From Phyllostachys edulis (taxonomy: Eukaryota; Streptophyta; Magnoliopsida; Poales; Poaceae): 64,000 nt of DNA. This document shows, in pieces, positions 22,500 through 35,336 of the stretch (positions are counted from its first letter, which is position 1; each line of letters starts with the position of its first letter). A program made the translations under genes and the position numbers. The DNA is taken from the NCBI GenBank assembly GCA_036346405.1, contig CM070553.1:73472976-73536975 (forward strand), given 5' to 3'. Under the pieces are notes generated by a model that searched no databases, had not been told where the DNA came from, and saw nothing but the letters and a program-made list of their open reading frames with translations.

Positions 22500-23060
22500 C
22501 AACTATGGGGTACTGGGGGTATAATCCGGCTCACTAGAGCTAGCCTCGCCGGCCTTGTAGCTAGCTAGCTCCGCAGTTACGGTCTTCAGCTTCTCCTCCG
22601 CCTCCTGTAGTCTGTTCTGAGCGGTAAGCAAGTCATTCAGGGTGTTCCCATAGGCGTAGTCCAAGGCCTTAGCCAGATCCACCTGGTGCGTCAGCTCGGG
22701 GGAATCTTCGTCTCTAGCGGAGTTGAAGGTACTATCGAGCCGAGTCGGAATGTGCATCGGGTAGTAATGAAACCCGGTGCCTCAAGGCGATGATCGAGGT
22801 GTAGCGAAGGTGGCGGATCCTCTCTTGCCGCATCCTGAATGCCATCATCAAAGGTATCGCTACGGATCGGAGCCAAAGACGTGGAAGACGATTGTTCAGT
22901 GCGAGATTGGAGTAGATGAGCACCTCTACTCTCCACAATTGTTGTTCTTCCACAGTACTTGAATCCTTGGAAAGTTGGCCTCTTCCCAGAACCTGTGTCT
23001 GCATCATTTCCCAAAGTATCTCGCCCAAGATCCAATAAAAGCTCCGTGGGAAGTAGCATC
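22500..23060 (-). pseudogene. ORF upstream of gag in the leader
   Basis: Between primer site and gag two overlapping minus-strand frames (about 23059-22691 and 22757-22503) read through with one frame change. The first contains TFQGFKYCGRTTIVESRG and LAPIRSDTFDDGIQDAARE; the second contains ARDEDSPELTHQVDLAKALD and NRLQEAEEKLKTVTAELASY, which looks like a coiled coil. I do not recognise the protein. A pre-gag ORF is not standard for the group. Confidence 0.45.
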
Positions 23061-23213
23061 CGGTCTTTTCACCATCTAAAATTTTGAGAAGGAGAGGAGT
23101 TAGTAAATATTTTAAAGAGAAGGGTTGAGAATAACTCGATAGACTCAAAATAGTTTTAATTTTTGAAAATAAGTCCTTAAGACAATTCTAAGGCCACGAC
23201 CTCATAATGACAT

Positions 23214-23225
23214 GGCTCGATACCA
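23214..23225 (-). other. Primer-binding site of the chromovirus
   Basis: On the minus strand TGGTATCGAGCC lies four bases inside the 5' LTR. It matches the initiator Met tRNA site TGGTATCAGAGCC except for one missing base. Confidence 0.8.
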
Positions 23226-23229
23226 CTTT

Positions 23230-26200
23230 TGTCGGACCCGAACGAAGATCCCGAACCCTCTGTGTTCATACACCGTCCCAGATTTCCTGGTGTACAGAGT
23301 TACAAAAATGATAACATAACCAAATCTCGCATTTCATTAATAGTAAATCAGAGTTCGATACAAATGGGCATGAAGCCAAATGAAGGAGTAAATAACACAG
23401 CGGAAATAAAAAGATAGTAGTAGGCCAGAACGATCCGCCACAGGCAATCGTCTGGGGGCGTAGCCTAGGCGTCGGTGTCCTCACCGTCCTGATAGTAGTC
23501 TTCTCCTGAAATTTTGTTTGCATAAAGCAAGTATGAGCACAACTACCGTGCTCGCAAGTTACACCCAATATGGAATTGTAATGCATGCATAAGGTAAACA
23601 AAGGACATTGGCAGGGTTATTTTGCGTAAAGCAGCAGTTTAATTTAAATAATCATAATAGATTGCAAGGCCATTTTCATACAGTAATTAAAATCATATTT
23701 TAAATGACAATTGAATAATGTGGATAACCTCCAAGAAAGGTGATGGATATCCTCCAATCACAATGGCTAACCGCCCAATTTTCCCACAGGACTAACCATC
23801 CTGAAAACATCTGTTGAATTCATTTTAAAACCAAAAACAAGTCTAACTCAAAGTGGCTTTGCTAGCATGTCCATGATCATGACGCGCTATTCAATAGTTT
23901 TCTACTCTGCAGAGTTTGTACAACTTTACCCACACGAGATATTATACCCTTTGTGTCGGCCAATCCACGCTTCCTAAGGCGTGTGACAGAGCAAATATCA
24001 CAAGGCCGTTACAATGATCTACCTCACAATACTCATGCCCGCTAAGGTTTCGCTTCCATTGGACTAACCATCCTCCGGGAGCCCCCTCTTGCGCCATGTG
24101 GGACTACTGTCTAACCAACACCCACTCATACAACATGGCACGAATATCTATGAGGTATCCCAAATTATTAAGCCAGGTCCTTCCCATACAGGACATGTGG
24201 TGGTACGTTTTGGCATAGCAAAGGAACGCTCAAAGGCCGGTCCTTAATCGGCTTGGGCGTCTTTCCAATTAAACCCTAGGCTTTAATCCTAATCAGATTA
24301 AACCCGTGCATAAACCTGCACCCACCTTTCATCCGTTACGCCCAAGTCCAAACCATCTTTATTTTATTTAGTAAAACCCCCTTTACAATAACACTATGGT
24401 AAAACAATACCATAGGTTCAAGTTTAAACAAATTTGTAATGATTTAGCTTGGCTAAATCCTCCCAAAATCAAAATCATGGTTTGAGCATTTGCTAAGCAT
24501 TTCCAAACAATTTATCTATGGTGACAAGGATGACATTTCAATATTCAAAGTTGGCCATACAACAACAAATGGAATAACTAAGCATTTAAACAAGGTATTA
24601 AAATAATTGACTAAAAATATGCATGCAATAATAATTTTAAAACTGAATTAAATAACTTTAACATAGTAGGTGCAACATGGTCAAAGTGTAACTTGCCTTC
24701 GCTGAAATCTTGAAATTCTAAAGCTTCTAAGAATCAAATTTTAATCGTCGCAATCTAAACGTGAAAATACGACAATCAATTGAAATTCCAATAAAACAAG
24801 ACAATAGTTTAAACTAACTCCAAATAAAATAATTATATTTTATTTGGCTAGATGATAATTTTAGAAGACTTTATAAGTCTGAAACACTAAATTTGGAATT
24901 AGGAAATAAAAGATATGAATTTTACAAGTTTAAATTCTAAATTTGCAATTTAAATAGTTTTAACTTAAAAGAGACAATTTAAACTAATTCCAAATAAACA
25001 AATTTTAATTTATTAAGCTAGATAATCTTTTACAAAATTTTAGAAATTTAATTCAATAAATTTGGAGTCGAAATCGATGATATGAATTTTACAAATTTTA
25101 ATCTAAATTTGGAATTTAAATGTATTTCTAAATTATAAAACAGAACTAAACTGAACTCCAAATTGAATAACTATATTTTATTTAGTTAGATAATAATTTT
25201 TAAGATTTTAGCAATTTGAATCATCTAATTTGGAGTTAGGATGCAAAAGTTATGAAGTTTACAAATTTAATCCTAAATCATTATTTAAACAATTTCCTAA
25301 TTATTTTTCTAAAGGAAATTCTAATTATTATGCAAGGTGACGCCAAAGGTGGATTTTCGAATTTAAATTAATTTAAAATGATTTCTGACAGTGGGGCCTA
25401 CGTGTCAGAGACACGGTCCATGTGGACCAAGTCCACGGGACTGGGCGCACGGGGAGGTGGCGCGTGTGTGCGACGTGTGCGCCACGTCAGCGGAAACGGC
25501 GACGTGGCGCCTATGTGGTGCTCGCATGGCAGAGCCACAGTGGCGAGGGCGGCGTCGGCGCGGAGACCCATGGTCGCCGACGTCGGGCTGCACGGCGGCG
25601 AGCGGTGAGGTGCGCGAAAGGGAGAGGAGGAGATGGAATTGCGCGCCACCCACGCGACGAGGAGCGGACGGAGGTGGCGGCGGCGGCGAAGAGCGGCGCG
25701 CGGCTACGGTGGAAGGCGACACGCGCTACGGGGTCTCCGCGGCGGCGAGGGGCGCAGAAGCTTCGCGGCGTCGAGACGATGCGAATGGTGGTGGCGGCGA
25801 GGACGCGGCGTCGTTCACGGCGGCGGAATTGGAGCTCCGATCTTCGGGACCGACGGCGACAATTTCTTCGATTCCGGCGAGTACACGCGAGCGGCGGAAT
25901 TGGAGCTCCGATCTTCGGGACCGACGGCGACAATTTCTTCGATTCCGGCGAGTACACGCGAAGGGAGTGAGAGTGAGTGGGGGCGTTGGTTTAGGGGGTG
26001 ATGGCGCTCCCGAGGCGGCCTTTTATAGGCACCGGGGAGATTCGAGGCGGCGTGGGCGTGTGGGGTTCGTGCGCGGTGGTTGCGGCTTGCGGCGCGACGC
26101 CGCGAGAAGAAGGGAGGAGGGGGGTCGGGCGGCGTGGGGCGTGGGTTGCAGCAAGACGCGTGGGTCGCAAGGCGATGGGGAGGCGCCGTTGGCGAAGCTC

Positions 26201-26728
26201 ACCGGTGCGTAAATGGCGAGCGGTGTGGTCTGTCGGCGCGAGGAAGACGGAGATGAGGGGGAAGACAAAGGTGCGGGGTTGGATCGGCATCGGACGGTGG
26301 AGATAGCCCGGGGACGTGGAGGTTTGAAGGCCGTCCGATGCGTATCGGACGGTGGCGGGGTGAGAGCGGGCGAGTGGGCTGGCTGAGTGGGCCGAGTGCG
26401 GGGAATAGGAATGGGCTGGCTTGGGTTTCGGCCCAAGCACTGTTTGCTATTTTCTTTTCGATTTTCTATTTTAAATATTCAGTTTAATTCATTTAGGCTC
26501 TAGTAAATAGCAGATAAATCCCAAAAATTCTAGGAAAATTCATGAATGTCTCTAGGATTATTCTGGACTCAAATAAAATAATTCTAACTTAAAGTTGATA
26601 ATAGATTTTGGATTTAAATTTTCTTTTTAGCTTTCAACAATTTAAACAATAGTTTTTAAATTGCAGAAAATTCACCAATTCAAACAAGTTTTAAATTCTA
26701 ACCAAATTTGAAATTTTGGGCTGTTACA
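23230..26728 (-). repeat. Chromovirus 5' LTR (right copy)
   Basis: 3499 bp, the partner of 14314-17820 and co-linear with it throughout, including the TATA at 26021-26027, the 71-bp duplication and the stem-loop at 24394-24415. It differs by scattered substitutions and indels. Confidence 0.95.
24394..24415 (-). repeat. LTR stem-loop, right chromovirus LTR
   Basis: CTATGGTA, loop AAACAA, TACCATAG; identical to the hairpin at 15462-15483. Confidence 0.6.
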
Positions 26729-26733
26729 TTAAC

Positions 26734-26875
26734 CCACGCCGAGTAGGAGGCCCGATCGTTGAAAGGCAAAGGCGAGGGCTCCTTCAGCAGCTCTAACGGT
26801 GGTGGTTGCCGAGGCCGCAAGAATCAGAAATTCGACAAGACAAAGGTGAGATGCTACAATTGTTAGGACTACGGG
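26734..26875 (+). pseudogene. Copia gag, middle part between two insertions
   Basis: Removing the chromovirus and one TTAAC copy, the frame continues from EDEHLLLT into HAE, a TAG where Trp is usual, EARSLKGKGEGSFSSSN and KNQKFDKTKVRCYNC, the start of the zinc knuckle. It ends at GGG (26873-26875), the target duplication of the CACTA element. Gag resumes at 38128. Confidence 0.85.
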
Positions 26876-27064
26876 TACTACAACACAAAAGCCCTATAAA
26901 GACGCCTATTTTATGGGTTAAAGAGATTTTCAACGATCTCTATAGCATCGTAGAGTCATTTTTGTAAAACGTCTCTAGAGCGTCTCCCCACGTACTGTGT
27001 TAAAGATCGTAGAGACGTATTGTTAAGCACATCTACAATTATATGAGTCGTTTAGATTACATCA

Positions 27065-30000
27065 TGTAACATCCCAAATGTATAATTAGGGTTAATCAAG
27101 TATAATTATATGTGTAGAAATTAAAACTTTTTCTCACATCTTGAAAAACCCTAAAATCTCATGTGATTTTTGTCCAAGAGTTGTGTAATCCAAAAACACA
27201 AAGCTCTTGTTGACCAAAAATCAAACTCATTCTCCAATTATCTTAAATCTTGTGTCAAACATTTGAATGTATTTTCCTTGGTCCCAAAACTGATATGGGA
27301 CCCCTTCAAAAAATATCATGAGTTATAACACTTGTTGATAATTTTGGGAGGCAAAACAATCCTTTAAACAACCTTCATGAATTTCCTGAGAAAAATGCAT
27401 TGCATAATAACCTCTGGAAATTTTATGCAAGGTTGATCTCATTGTCAGCAAGCTCCAGTTAAAATTTCATCAAATTTGGAGTTCATTTGCTATCTCAAAT
27501 AATTCTGCTAAGTTTCATTTGTTAAAAACTAAATTTAAAAGCCTCAGACTGCTCCTTGGCTAGCTATATTCAAAGTTGGTCCAGCCCAACCCGGTCTCTG
27601 CACCTCGCCAGACCTCATCTCCATTTGATCAAATGCACTGCTGGATTTACATCCAACACCACGACCTCCTCCATGATCAACACCGCGAGGCCCTCCCACC
27701 TCATGAGGTCATTGCCGTTGGATCGGTGATCCATGGTCATGACCTCCCTGTGTGTTAAACCTCAAAGACCTCCTCGAGCTGTTAAACCATCGCAATGAGG
27801 TCATCCCATTTGTTGAGGTCGTGAGCCGCTGGATCAAATCCAACAGCCCACGACCTCCTCCTCAACATACTCAACAGTCATCCCACTGCGTGAGGTCATA
27901 GCCCTTGGATCCAAGATCCATGGCCCCGACCTCCCTCACCGTTAAACTAAACAAACCTCCCATCTAACCTAGGTCGAGCCGCTGGATCAAATCCAACACC
28001 ACGACCTCCTGCTATCCAAAGACTCACAACCTCCCCATCTTTTGTTGTGCACCGTTAGATTAAAATCTACGGTCACGACCTCCTTTTTGTCTCATGCTTT
28101 GAGACCTCCTCAACAAGACGTGAGATCGTAGCTCTTAGATCTAAATCTAAAGGCCATGACCTCCCTTGTGCGTTGCGCAAGCTCAGACCTCCACCTCTTT
28201 TGATCGAACCCTTAGATCTAAATCTAACGGTCCTGACCTCCCTTGCCCGCTATGCATCATATCAGACCTCCCGGTCATTGTGTGCCCTTGGATTTAAATC
28301 CAAAGGCCATGACCTCCCTCATGTCTTTTTGATCGCGTATGTTAAGTCCTCACCGAGGTCCGACTGCTGGATGGAGATCCAACGCTTTGGACCTCTGTCC
28401 CTTTTCCTCACGTATGCTGCTGACATGAAATCGGAGGGCCACGACCTCCCATCCTTGATCGTGTGGTGGGACCTCCTCCCACCACTTAAAACATAACGGT
28501 TCAAAATGAGATCCGATGGTTAGGACCTCCCTGTGTCTTATCCAACGGTCATAAGGACCTCCTGTTCTTCTCCTTCCTCTGGCGCATGCGTGCGTTCTCG
28601 AGCGGTGGAGTTAATGTCCAACCTGTCCATCTGTGTCCTTTCATCACTCTTTGTCGACCGCATTTAATGCTTGTGTCACTTTCCGCCTATCAGTCAAGAC
28701 ACCGCCTTGGTTGTCAACTTTAGGTCATGTCCATCCCATGGACCAACCCGTGGGCTAAGCTCACCATGGAGCTTAGCCCCGCTCAAAACCTTCACTCAAA
28801 GCTATAAAGTATCCTTTGGGATCCTCCTTGGCTTCCTTTGCACACAACCGACCTCGGCCTTGCACTTGTGCGTGGTCGAGCTCCTCCTCCACTAACTCTC
28901 ACTCACCTCCCATCTTGGTCGCCATTGTTGAAGTCCTTGGAGCTCATCGGTGAGACAAGGGTTCCAATGGCTCCTCTTTCCAACCTTTGCTCACTTTTGC
29001 TCCTAAACACCTCTTGGAAGTTAACCCTAACTTAAATTGTTTGGACATTTTTCAGAGGTGGACAAAGAGGAGCTTGAGCTGGAGCTTTGGCCGTGAGTGC
29101 AAGCTTCGTTGTCTTCCCCAACTCCGGCCATCACCTCCACGACCTCCCCAAAGACCTTAGGACCTCCGTACTCCTCCTGTAGTCCTTTAGATGCCGCACC
29201 CGCATGAATGATTTTGCGGAGCTTTTCTTGGCACAAGCTTGAATGTTGCGCGAGCTGCTTTTTGCATTTTCGTGTTTGGCCGTCTTGGTCATCATTTGCC
29301 CTCTCCGCCACCGGCGTTCAAAGCCGCCGTCGCCGCCGAGAGGAGGTCCACTGCGCGCAACGTTATTGTGCACTCGGCAGTATATTGACCTCACCGGCGA
29401 GCTCTACATCGCCGGGCGAGATCACTTCTTCACGCCGGGATTTTGCCGGACGTCCCGAGTGTGTCATTGTCGTTTTAGGACATAAATTCACCGCTTTAAA
29501 TGCCCAATCATCGCAATCATTGGTGTCTTAACCGCCATTAACCCCGCCCCTTTGCGCGCATTAAACCCTCTCGCGGACCTCCTCGTGGTCCCGGCGCATT
29601 TATCTCATGTCCTAAGCTCGTGCGGCGTTGGGTCAGGGACGCCCGGACCTCCTCCGAGGAGATCCGGAGTGTCCAAGACCTCCTTGCGTAATCATGGCCG
29701 CCTGCACTCCCTCGGAGGTCTCAGAACGCTTAGACCTCCCTTAGGACCTCCCTAGGCCATCTCACCTGCTCATGACCTCCCGGGTAGATCTTGACCGTCA
29801 AGGTCCTCCCTGACGATCTCGAACCATCGAGGACCTCCCTTGAACATCTGGACCGCCCAGACCTCCTGTGAGGTCTTGACGATGCAGATCTTCCTTGGGG
29901 AGATCTTGATAGTTTAGATCTTCCTTGGAAGATCTCACCGCTGAGGACCTCCCTTTAGATCTGGTCCGCTCCGGATCTCCCCATCGCTAGGTCCGCTGAT

Positions 30001-32540
30001 TTTCCATCTACGGCCACGACCTCTCCACACCTCGCAAGATGTGTAGCATTAGGAGGTCCAGGACCTCTGGACCTCCTGAGCGCATGTGCGTTGTTCACCT
30101 GGGAGGTCTGAGCCGTTAGATCTATGATCTGTGGCTCACGTCCTCCCATGTCCTTATGGGTTTTAGAAATTCCAGTGAGCTCTAGTATAAACTGAATTAA
30201 GGTATAACTTTAGAATTTCATTTCTCTTTCATTTTTAATCCAAATGAGGTCATTCAAATTGTGTTGGCTCTGTCTTGGACTTGACTTTAATCCAAAAATG
30301 ATTGTAAGTTGAGTTCAACTCCAGAGCACAGTTTGCCATTAGATTTTAAAACCAACTTTAAAATATACACTTAAATCAATGCTTAACTTGTAAAATACAT
30401 AACTAATGCTCTATAGGTTATTTTTGGGTGAGACCAACTTTGTTGGTTTCCTCTCTTAGTGAACTCACTGTGAAAATTAGTTTTGAGCTTGTTGCTGTTA
30501 GGAAATTGAGGACTTGTGCATTATAATTTTGTTCAAGTTCTTGTTTTTGAAAATTTGTAGAGAGTGCAATATAGCTCCAAATGAGATGAACTCAATTGTG
30601 TTATTCATCTCATGAGGTGCTGGTTTTACAGTAAAAATTTCAGCTTCGCTGCTGTTCTAGAAAATGTTGCCTCATAATTAAATTAGTGAATAGTGCAGTT
30701 TGGTAATTAATAGGCTGAGCAGAATTGATTTCATCATATCTTTTGCATTGAGAATCCAAATCAATTGGTTCTTGTTGCTAAATTCATGATAAATCATTGT
30801 CTTGCTGCTGTAAAATTTTCAGAGATTTTGGAGTTCGTTTGTTGTGCTGTCTTTGTTGTGTTTCGTCGTTCTTATCGGTTCTTTCTCGCTTTTCCGTTAG
30901 GCTTTGACATTTGTGGTGATCCCGAGAGCGACCCTCTGCCACAATTTGACCACCAGCAACAAGGCAAGCAGTTTGACCATTTCCATCATTGTCCCATTAC
31001 TTTAAAGCTTAATACTTTGTTTTACTTCTATGTATGCATGCTACTTTGTGTTAAATGTCGCTAGCGAGCCTATAGTTGCATGATCTGTAGGAATTGTTTA
31101 TCCTCTACTACCATGAGCCTAGGTTATTTGCTGTGGTGGGAGCTCGTTGGATGAGCTCTTATCACTTAGTAGTTTCGATGAAAATTGCTTAGACATGCCT
31201 AGTTATCGGTAGAAACGGGCGATCATCGACTTAGTCGATGGTCTTGATCACTCAAAAATGATTATTACTCCTATATGTCCAGCACTTGTGCTTTGATTAA
31301 TTTGTAAAATCAAAAACTGAAAATAAAAGATTGATTTAGACTTGGGCATATTGGATGGATGGTGCGGTTTTTGGATGTGGTGGTATGCCTGGGTCCCTAA
31401 GGACCGAGTACTTGGGTCACTAAGCCAAGCGATTTGGCAGACTAACCACGCTGAGGGCATATGGAACCCCTCTTGACTAAGTACTCTAGGAGGTGTTAAT
31501 TATGAGCGAGCTCGGTTGGTGTGTTTTTAAAAACAAATGTATATGTATAGTGTGGGAGGGAGCATTAGCTTAGGAAGGTTGTGATGTCTCCTTCTCCCGT
31601 GGGTTGTGCAGCTCAGTAATTAGCATTCATCCTTTGGAAAGGTCTCAGAGGACTTAGCTGCACAAAGACACCTTCGGAAGTGTGCGTAAAGGAAAGGCGA
31701 TCCGACGTGTGGGTACAAAGTGGTACACCCCGCAGGATAAAACTATTCAATAGCCTCGCCCTAGGTTATGGACATGCTTGGTAAGGTCGTTCAAGACTAG
31801 ACTACAACCTTTAATTAAAACTTGACATGGTTGGTATGAACGGGAGTTCATGCTATTGTTGTGGTGACTTGGGTTAGTCACTTCCGTGATTGTTCTTGTT
31901 GTTGTTATTATGTTATTATCTCGTTGTTACTTCAACATTTAAAAATGCTTTGCCAAATTGCCTTCAATCTATTATGTTATTGCAAATAAATGTTGCTTTA
32001 TGCTAAAATGAGTCCAAAGCCTCATCCACTTAAATAAAGCTTGCATGTAGCTATTTATAGTTCTGTTATCTCACACGTAAGTCTTGCGGAGTACTTTATG
32101 TACTCATCTGCCCGTGGTTGTGGCATTTTTGTGGCTTTTGTTGCAGAGGAAGAAGGAGAGCTCCAAGAGCCTCTCTTTTGTGCTACGTGTTGCAGTTTCT
32201 TCGACGACTAGCTTGGCGGTCCCACGATGCCTAGGGTTAAGGCACACCGATTGGCTTTGTGTTATAGCCATCTTTATGGCACTTTTGCTTCATTGTTATC
32301 TTTTTGTATTTATCGCTTTTTGGCCTAAGGGCTCTCTTTGTAATATCTATTCCATATTAATGTTAACTTCGGTTTGTTGCTTATGTTCTATGTGTTGTAT
32401 GGAATTGATACATTCTTTTGTTGTGAGGTATGTATATCGCATTCGAAGTATACATCTCGAGACCGGGTTTATTTGGTTGATAATACTAGGTCAATCGGAT
32501 GACTAAGTATTATGAGCCTAATAAACGTCGGGGTCTCACA
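27065..32540 (+). repeat. 5.5-kb solo LTR inserted in the CACTA end
   Basis: Bounded by TGTAACATCC and GGTCTCACA, with a perfect CATCA duplication (27060-27064 and 32541-32545). No primer site, polypurine tract or pol domain is visible, so it reads as a solo LTR of a family with giant LTRs. A plus-strand TATAAAG lies at 28803-28809. The first 1.7 kb holds degenerate repeats with GACCTCC and (C)CGTTGGATC-type motifs; the last kilobase matches 1-942. The open frames in it are scattered and carry no domains. Confidence 0.85.
28803..28809 (+). promoter_or_regulatory. LTR TATA box
   Basis: CTATAAAG, 1.74 kb into the solo LTR, at the border between the repeat-rich U3 and a CTCACTCACCTCC-type leader. 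Confidence 0.5.
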
Positions 32541-33696
32541 CATCACTACAAGTTTGGAGACGTTTTCATATATGCATTTTCATATCGTCTCTACTCTCCC
32601 CAGTGACGCTTTATTTCATGCCAAGAAACATAGATACGCATTCATAGATGTATTTAGATTGAGCTAGAGATGTCCATTTTTATTTTGTTCAGTAGAAATA
32701 TTTTATCGCTAAACAACAATGATTCAGAGGGTATAGTATCACATATTTTCATAAGAAGTTTCAGATATTAGGTAAAGCCATTTCAAATGTAGAATTACAT
32801 TGCCGATATATTAAAAAACTAGAAAAAAACATAGACACTCCGTTGCAGAGTGAATCGAGTCAACAACTGAATCTAGCATCCACATACAAAGGTGCAAACA
32901 CACTGAAAAAATTCCTACAAATCCTACAACTGAATCAGGCGATGAGTGGTTAGAGGGCAGCGGCGGCATCTTCAGGAACAAATAGCCTAATCCACCTCCA
33001 AATAACAGAGTGTAGTACATGTTCAATGATAAACTTGTTTATTATGTCTCTTCATGTCTCAAAAAGAAATCATGCAAGCATGACATAAGAAGGATTGCAT
33101 TTATCGAAAACAAAGGAAATACACACTACAAAATTGAAAGCACAGGAACCTCAAGGATAAGCATAAGAAATAGTCCCTTCAATTTAAGTTGGCAGAAATA
33201 GTGTGTTTATTAAGGTTACGTCCTCCACTAACTCAAATCAAGATGAAAAACATGTGAGCTAAGAAGGAATAACTGGAGATGTTCATACTATTACAACTCC
33301 AAAATGGAAGTCTCTAAATTCATTCAAATGTTTAGGCTCTAGAGTTTCCATTTTCTAGTACACTGATCCTGTGCTCATACTGGAACTTACTTTGAAAGAA
33401 GAAACGCATAATTAAGCTCTATGCACACTTAATCTAGTTCCCTACACAGGAAAAAGCAATCATTTTTGCCGCACCAATCCAGATTGAGATCAAGGAAAGG
33501 AAGTTGATTAAATTATTGAATCACTAAAACCATAAGTTCAATGACTAACAAAAAAACATGGTGAATAAGCACAATATAGAAAAGGTTCAATCTTTGATGG
33601 CCAACAAAAGCAGGACATCACTGTGTGCTTCATGAAAAAAATAATATTACTTTGGATAAAATAAATTCAATAATAATTGATGACCAAATGTCATAC

Positions 33697-33789
33697 CTCG
33701 AACTTCGGTATGTTTCTCTTGGTACCACCTTCAAATGCAAGCACATGTAAAAAGGCCAAATTAGGCCCCTTTATGTCCACCAAGAAGTT
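33697..33789 (-). pseudogene. RRP40: Captured RRP40 exon (second)
   Basis: A 93-bp exon on the minus strand reading NFLVDIKGPNLAFLHVLAF then EGGTKRNIPKFE, the S1/N-terminal core of exosome cap subunit RRP40. It is bounded by TTCCAG before and GTATGA after, usable splice signals. It follows the exon at 34718 in the same phase. RRP40 is part of the RNA exosome cap in nucleus and cytoplasm; this is a transposon-borne fragment, not the working gene. Confidence 0.85.
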
Positions 33790-33958
33790 CTGGAATAACC
33801 AACTCTAGTTCAGCAAAAAGGAATAAGAACATCATATAAGGTGTTCTAGAATCCAGAATACATTCATGAATGTAAAAACTAAAATCAAAATTTTAGTCAG
33901 TGTTCTATGGTCAAATTTGTGAATGTTCATTTTGATTTCAAGTAATATATTTGAACAG

Positions 33959-34617
33959 TGTAACATCCCAATTTTCTAGAGTTCTTAAGAGTTTTCAAAA
34001 TAAAAATAACCATTCGGTTTTGTTGATTTGCTCAAGATTAATTGGAAGATTTTGGAAATTTGGAGGTTTAATGTGAATTAATCGAACTTCAACTAATGCG
34101 AAAGTTGGGTTTATTTGGAGTTATTTGAGCTCTAGCGTTGTTTTTTCCTTCTCTCTGTTCGTTTAGACCTCCCCGGTTGGACCTCTCCTTGTGTCTTTTG
34201 TTTGGACTTCCTTTTAGTCCAGACCTTCCTTTGGTTTAGACCTCCTTTCGGTCTAGACCTCCTTCTCTGTTTGAACCTTCCTTCGATTTTGACCTCCCCT
34301 TGGGTCACGACCACCCTGAGGTTTAATTAATATTAATTTGTCTGCTTCATCTTCAGTTTGTTGTGTGTGGTTGTGATGACACCGATGTTGAGCCTGTGCG
34401 AGCTAGCTTGCTGATCTTGGGACTAGCTCAGTGCACAGAGGCCAGGACGTCCGGGTGGTCCTAGGGACCTCCTGGGTGGTCCTAGAGGACCTTCGGGTGG
34501 TCTTGGAGACCTCTTGGGTGGTCCTGAGGGAACTTCGGGTGGTCTTGGGGATCTCTTGGGTGGTCCTGGAGGACCTCCGGGTGATCCTATAAGACCTCCC
34601 CGGGTCGGGCCCTCACA
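33959..34617 (+). repeat. 659-bp solo LTR inside the captured RRP40 intron
   Basis: It starts TGTAACATCCC and ends GGGCCCTCACA, with flanks AACAG (33954-33958) and AACAA (34618-34622), a target duplication with one mismatch. Its beginning (TTTTCAAAATAAAA, ACCATT, GTTTTG) and its GACCTCC-rich end resemble the 4.6-kb LTR at 42524, so it looks like an internally shortened relative. Confidence 0.7.
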
Positions 34618-34717
34618 AACAATGAGCATATGGTCAAAATTGCATGTAGATACTTATAAATGCAATCATATAACTAGCACTAGAGATAGGTAATTCTGAA
34701 TGTAAATGTGTACTTAC

Positions 34718-34781
34718 ATCTGGTTTACTGTCAACCACAATACCAAGAACTGTATCTTCTACATAAGGTATATTTTGCCAG
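34718..34781 (-). pseudogene. RRP40: Captured RRP40 exon (first)
   Basis: The minus strand reads PYVEDTVLGIVVDSKPD, then a GTAAGT donor at 34717. The next captured exon begins NFLVDIKGP, giving the RRP40 run VDSKPD-NFLVDIKGP in phase. The intron between them now contains the solo LTR 33959-34617. The start of this exon is approximate. Confidence 0.85.
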
Positions 34782-35059
34782 AAAACAACAAACATCACAT
34801 GAATAGGAAGCTACTGAAACAGAAAGCAAGGAGAGTGAACAAAGCACTATGCGCAAATCTCGCACTCTACAGTTAAGCAGATACAAAGAAAAAGGTTTAG
34901 AGCTTTTCAAACAGATTAATTGTGCTTGGAAGAGCTGAGAAGAAGTCAATGTGTTGAAGCAATGAAAACTCGAAACATCATTCAAAACATGGTACGTGAA
35001 ATTATTATACCCTACAAATGCAAAAATATAACCTTTGATTGATATAGCTGTCTGAGTGA

Positions 35060-35118
35060 TGCCTACTCAAATTCTGTGTACTCATCTTTCTGGGCAACAT
35101 ATATGGATTCAGTTAGAC
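35060..35118 (-). pseudogene. SEC10: Captured SEC10 exon (GLTESIYVAQKDEY)
   Basis: After an AAG acceptor the minus strand continues GT CTA ACT, which completes the Gly codon left open by the exon ending at 35337 (I-E-G-L-T). It reads LTESIYVAQKDEYT. In SEC10 this segment directly follows GCGDLDIEG. The 3' end of the exon is approximate. Confidence 0.85.
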
Positions 35119-35336
35119 CTTGAAGAAAGAGAGAAAAAAGAGAGAGAGAATCATGATGCTAATCAACAGATCTACAACTACACTACAAATGTAAAAGAAT
35201 CGCACTGAGAACCTTGAATTGAACTACTCTAGGTTGATACATTTATAGGATATCCAAGCAGACCAAACCAAAACACTACTGTGTCCAAAATACTATAATA
35301 TGAAGCAAAAAAAAAAGATTATGCCATACAAGGTAC

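Larger units (their letters stand above)
14314..26728 (-). mobile_element. Ty3/gypsy chromovirus (Del/Tekay-like), complete but defective
   Basis: 12,415 bp, bounded by TGTCGG...GTTACA and a perfect TTAAC target duplication (14309-14313 and 26729-26733). Two LTRs (14314-17820 and 23230-26728) flank a 5.4-kb interior on the minus strand: primer site, leader ORF, gag, protease, RT/RNase H, integrase with a chromodomain-like tail, polypurine tract. The RT-before-integrase order is gypsy; very long LTRs with a chromodomain-type integrase end suggest the Del/Tekay clade (inference). Frameshifts and stops in gag, protease and RT make it non-functional. The LTRs differ from each other by many small indels, so the insertion is not recent. 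It sits inside copia gag. Confidence 0.95.

Noticed and set aside
29027..29531. Short frames in the solo LTR around 29 kb as a gene
   Set aside because: Open on both strands, no domain, inside the transcribed part of an LTR.
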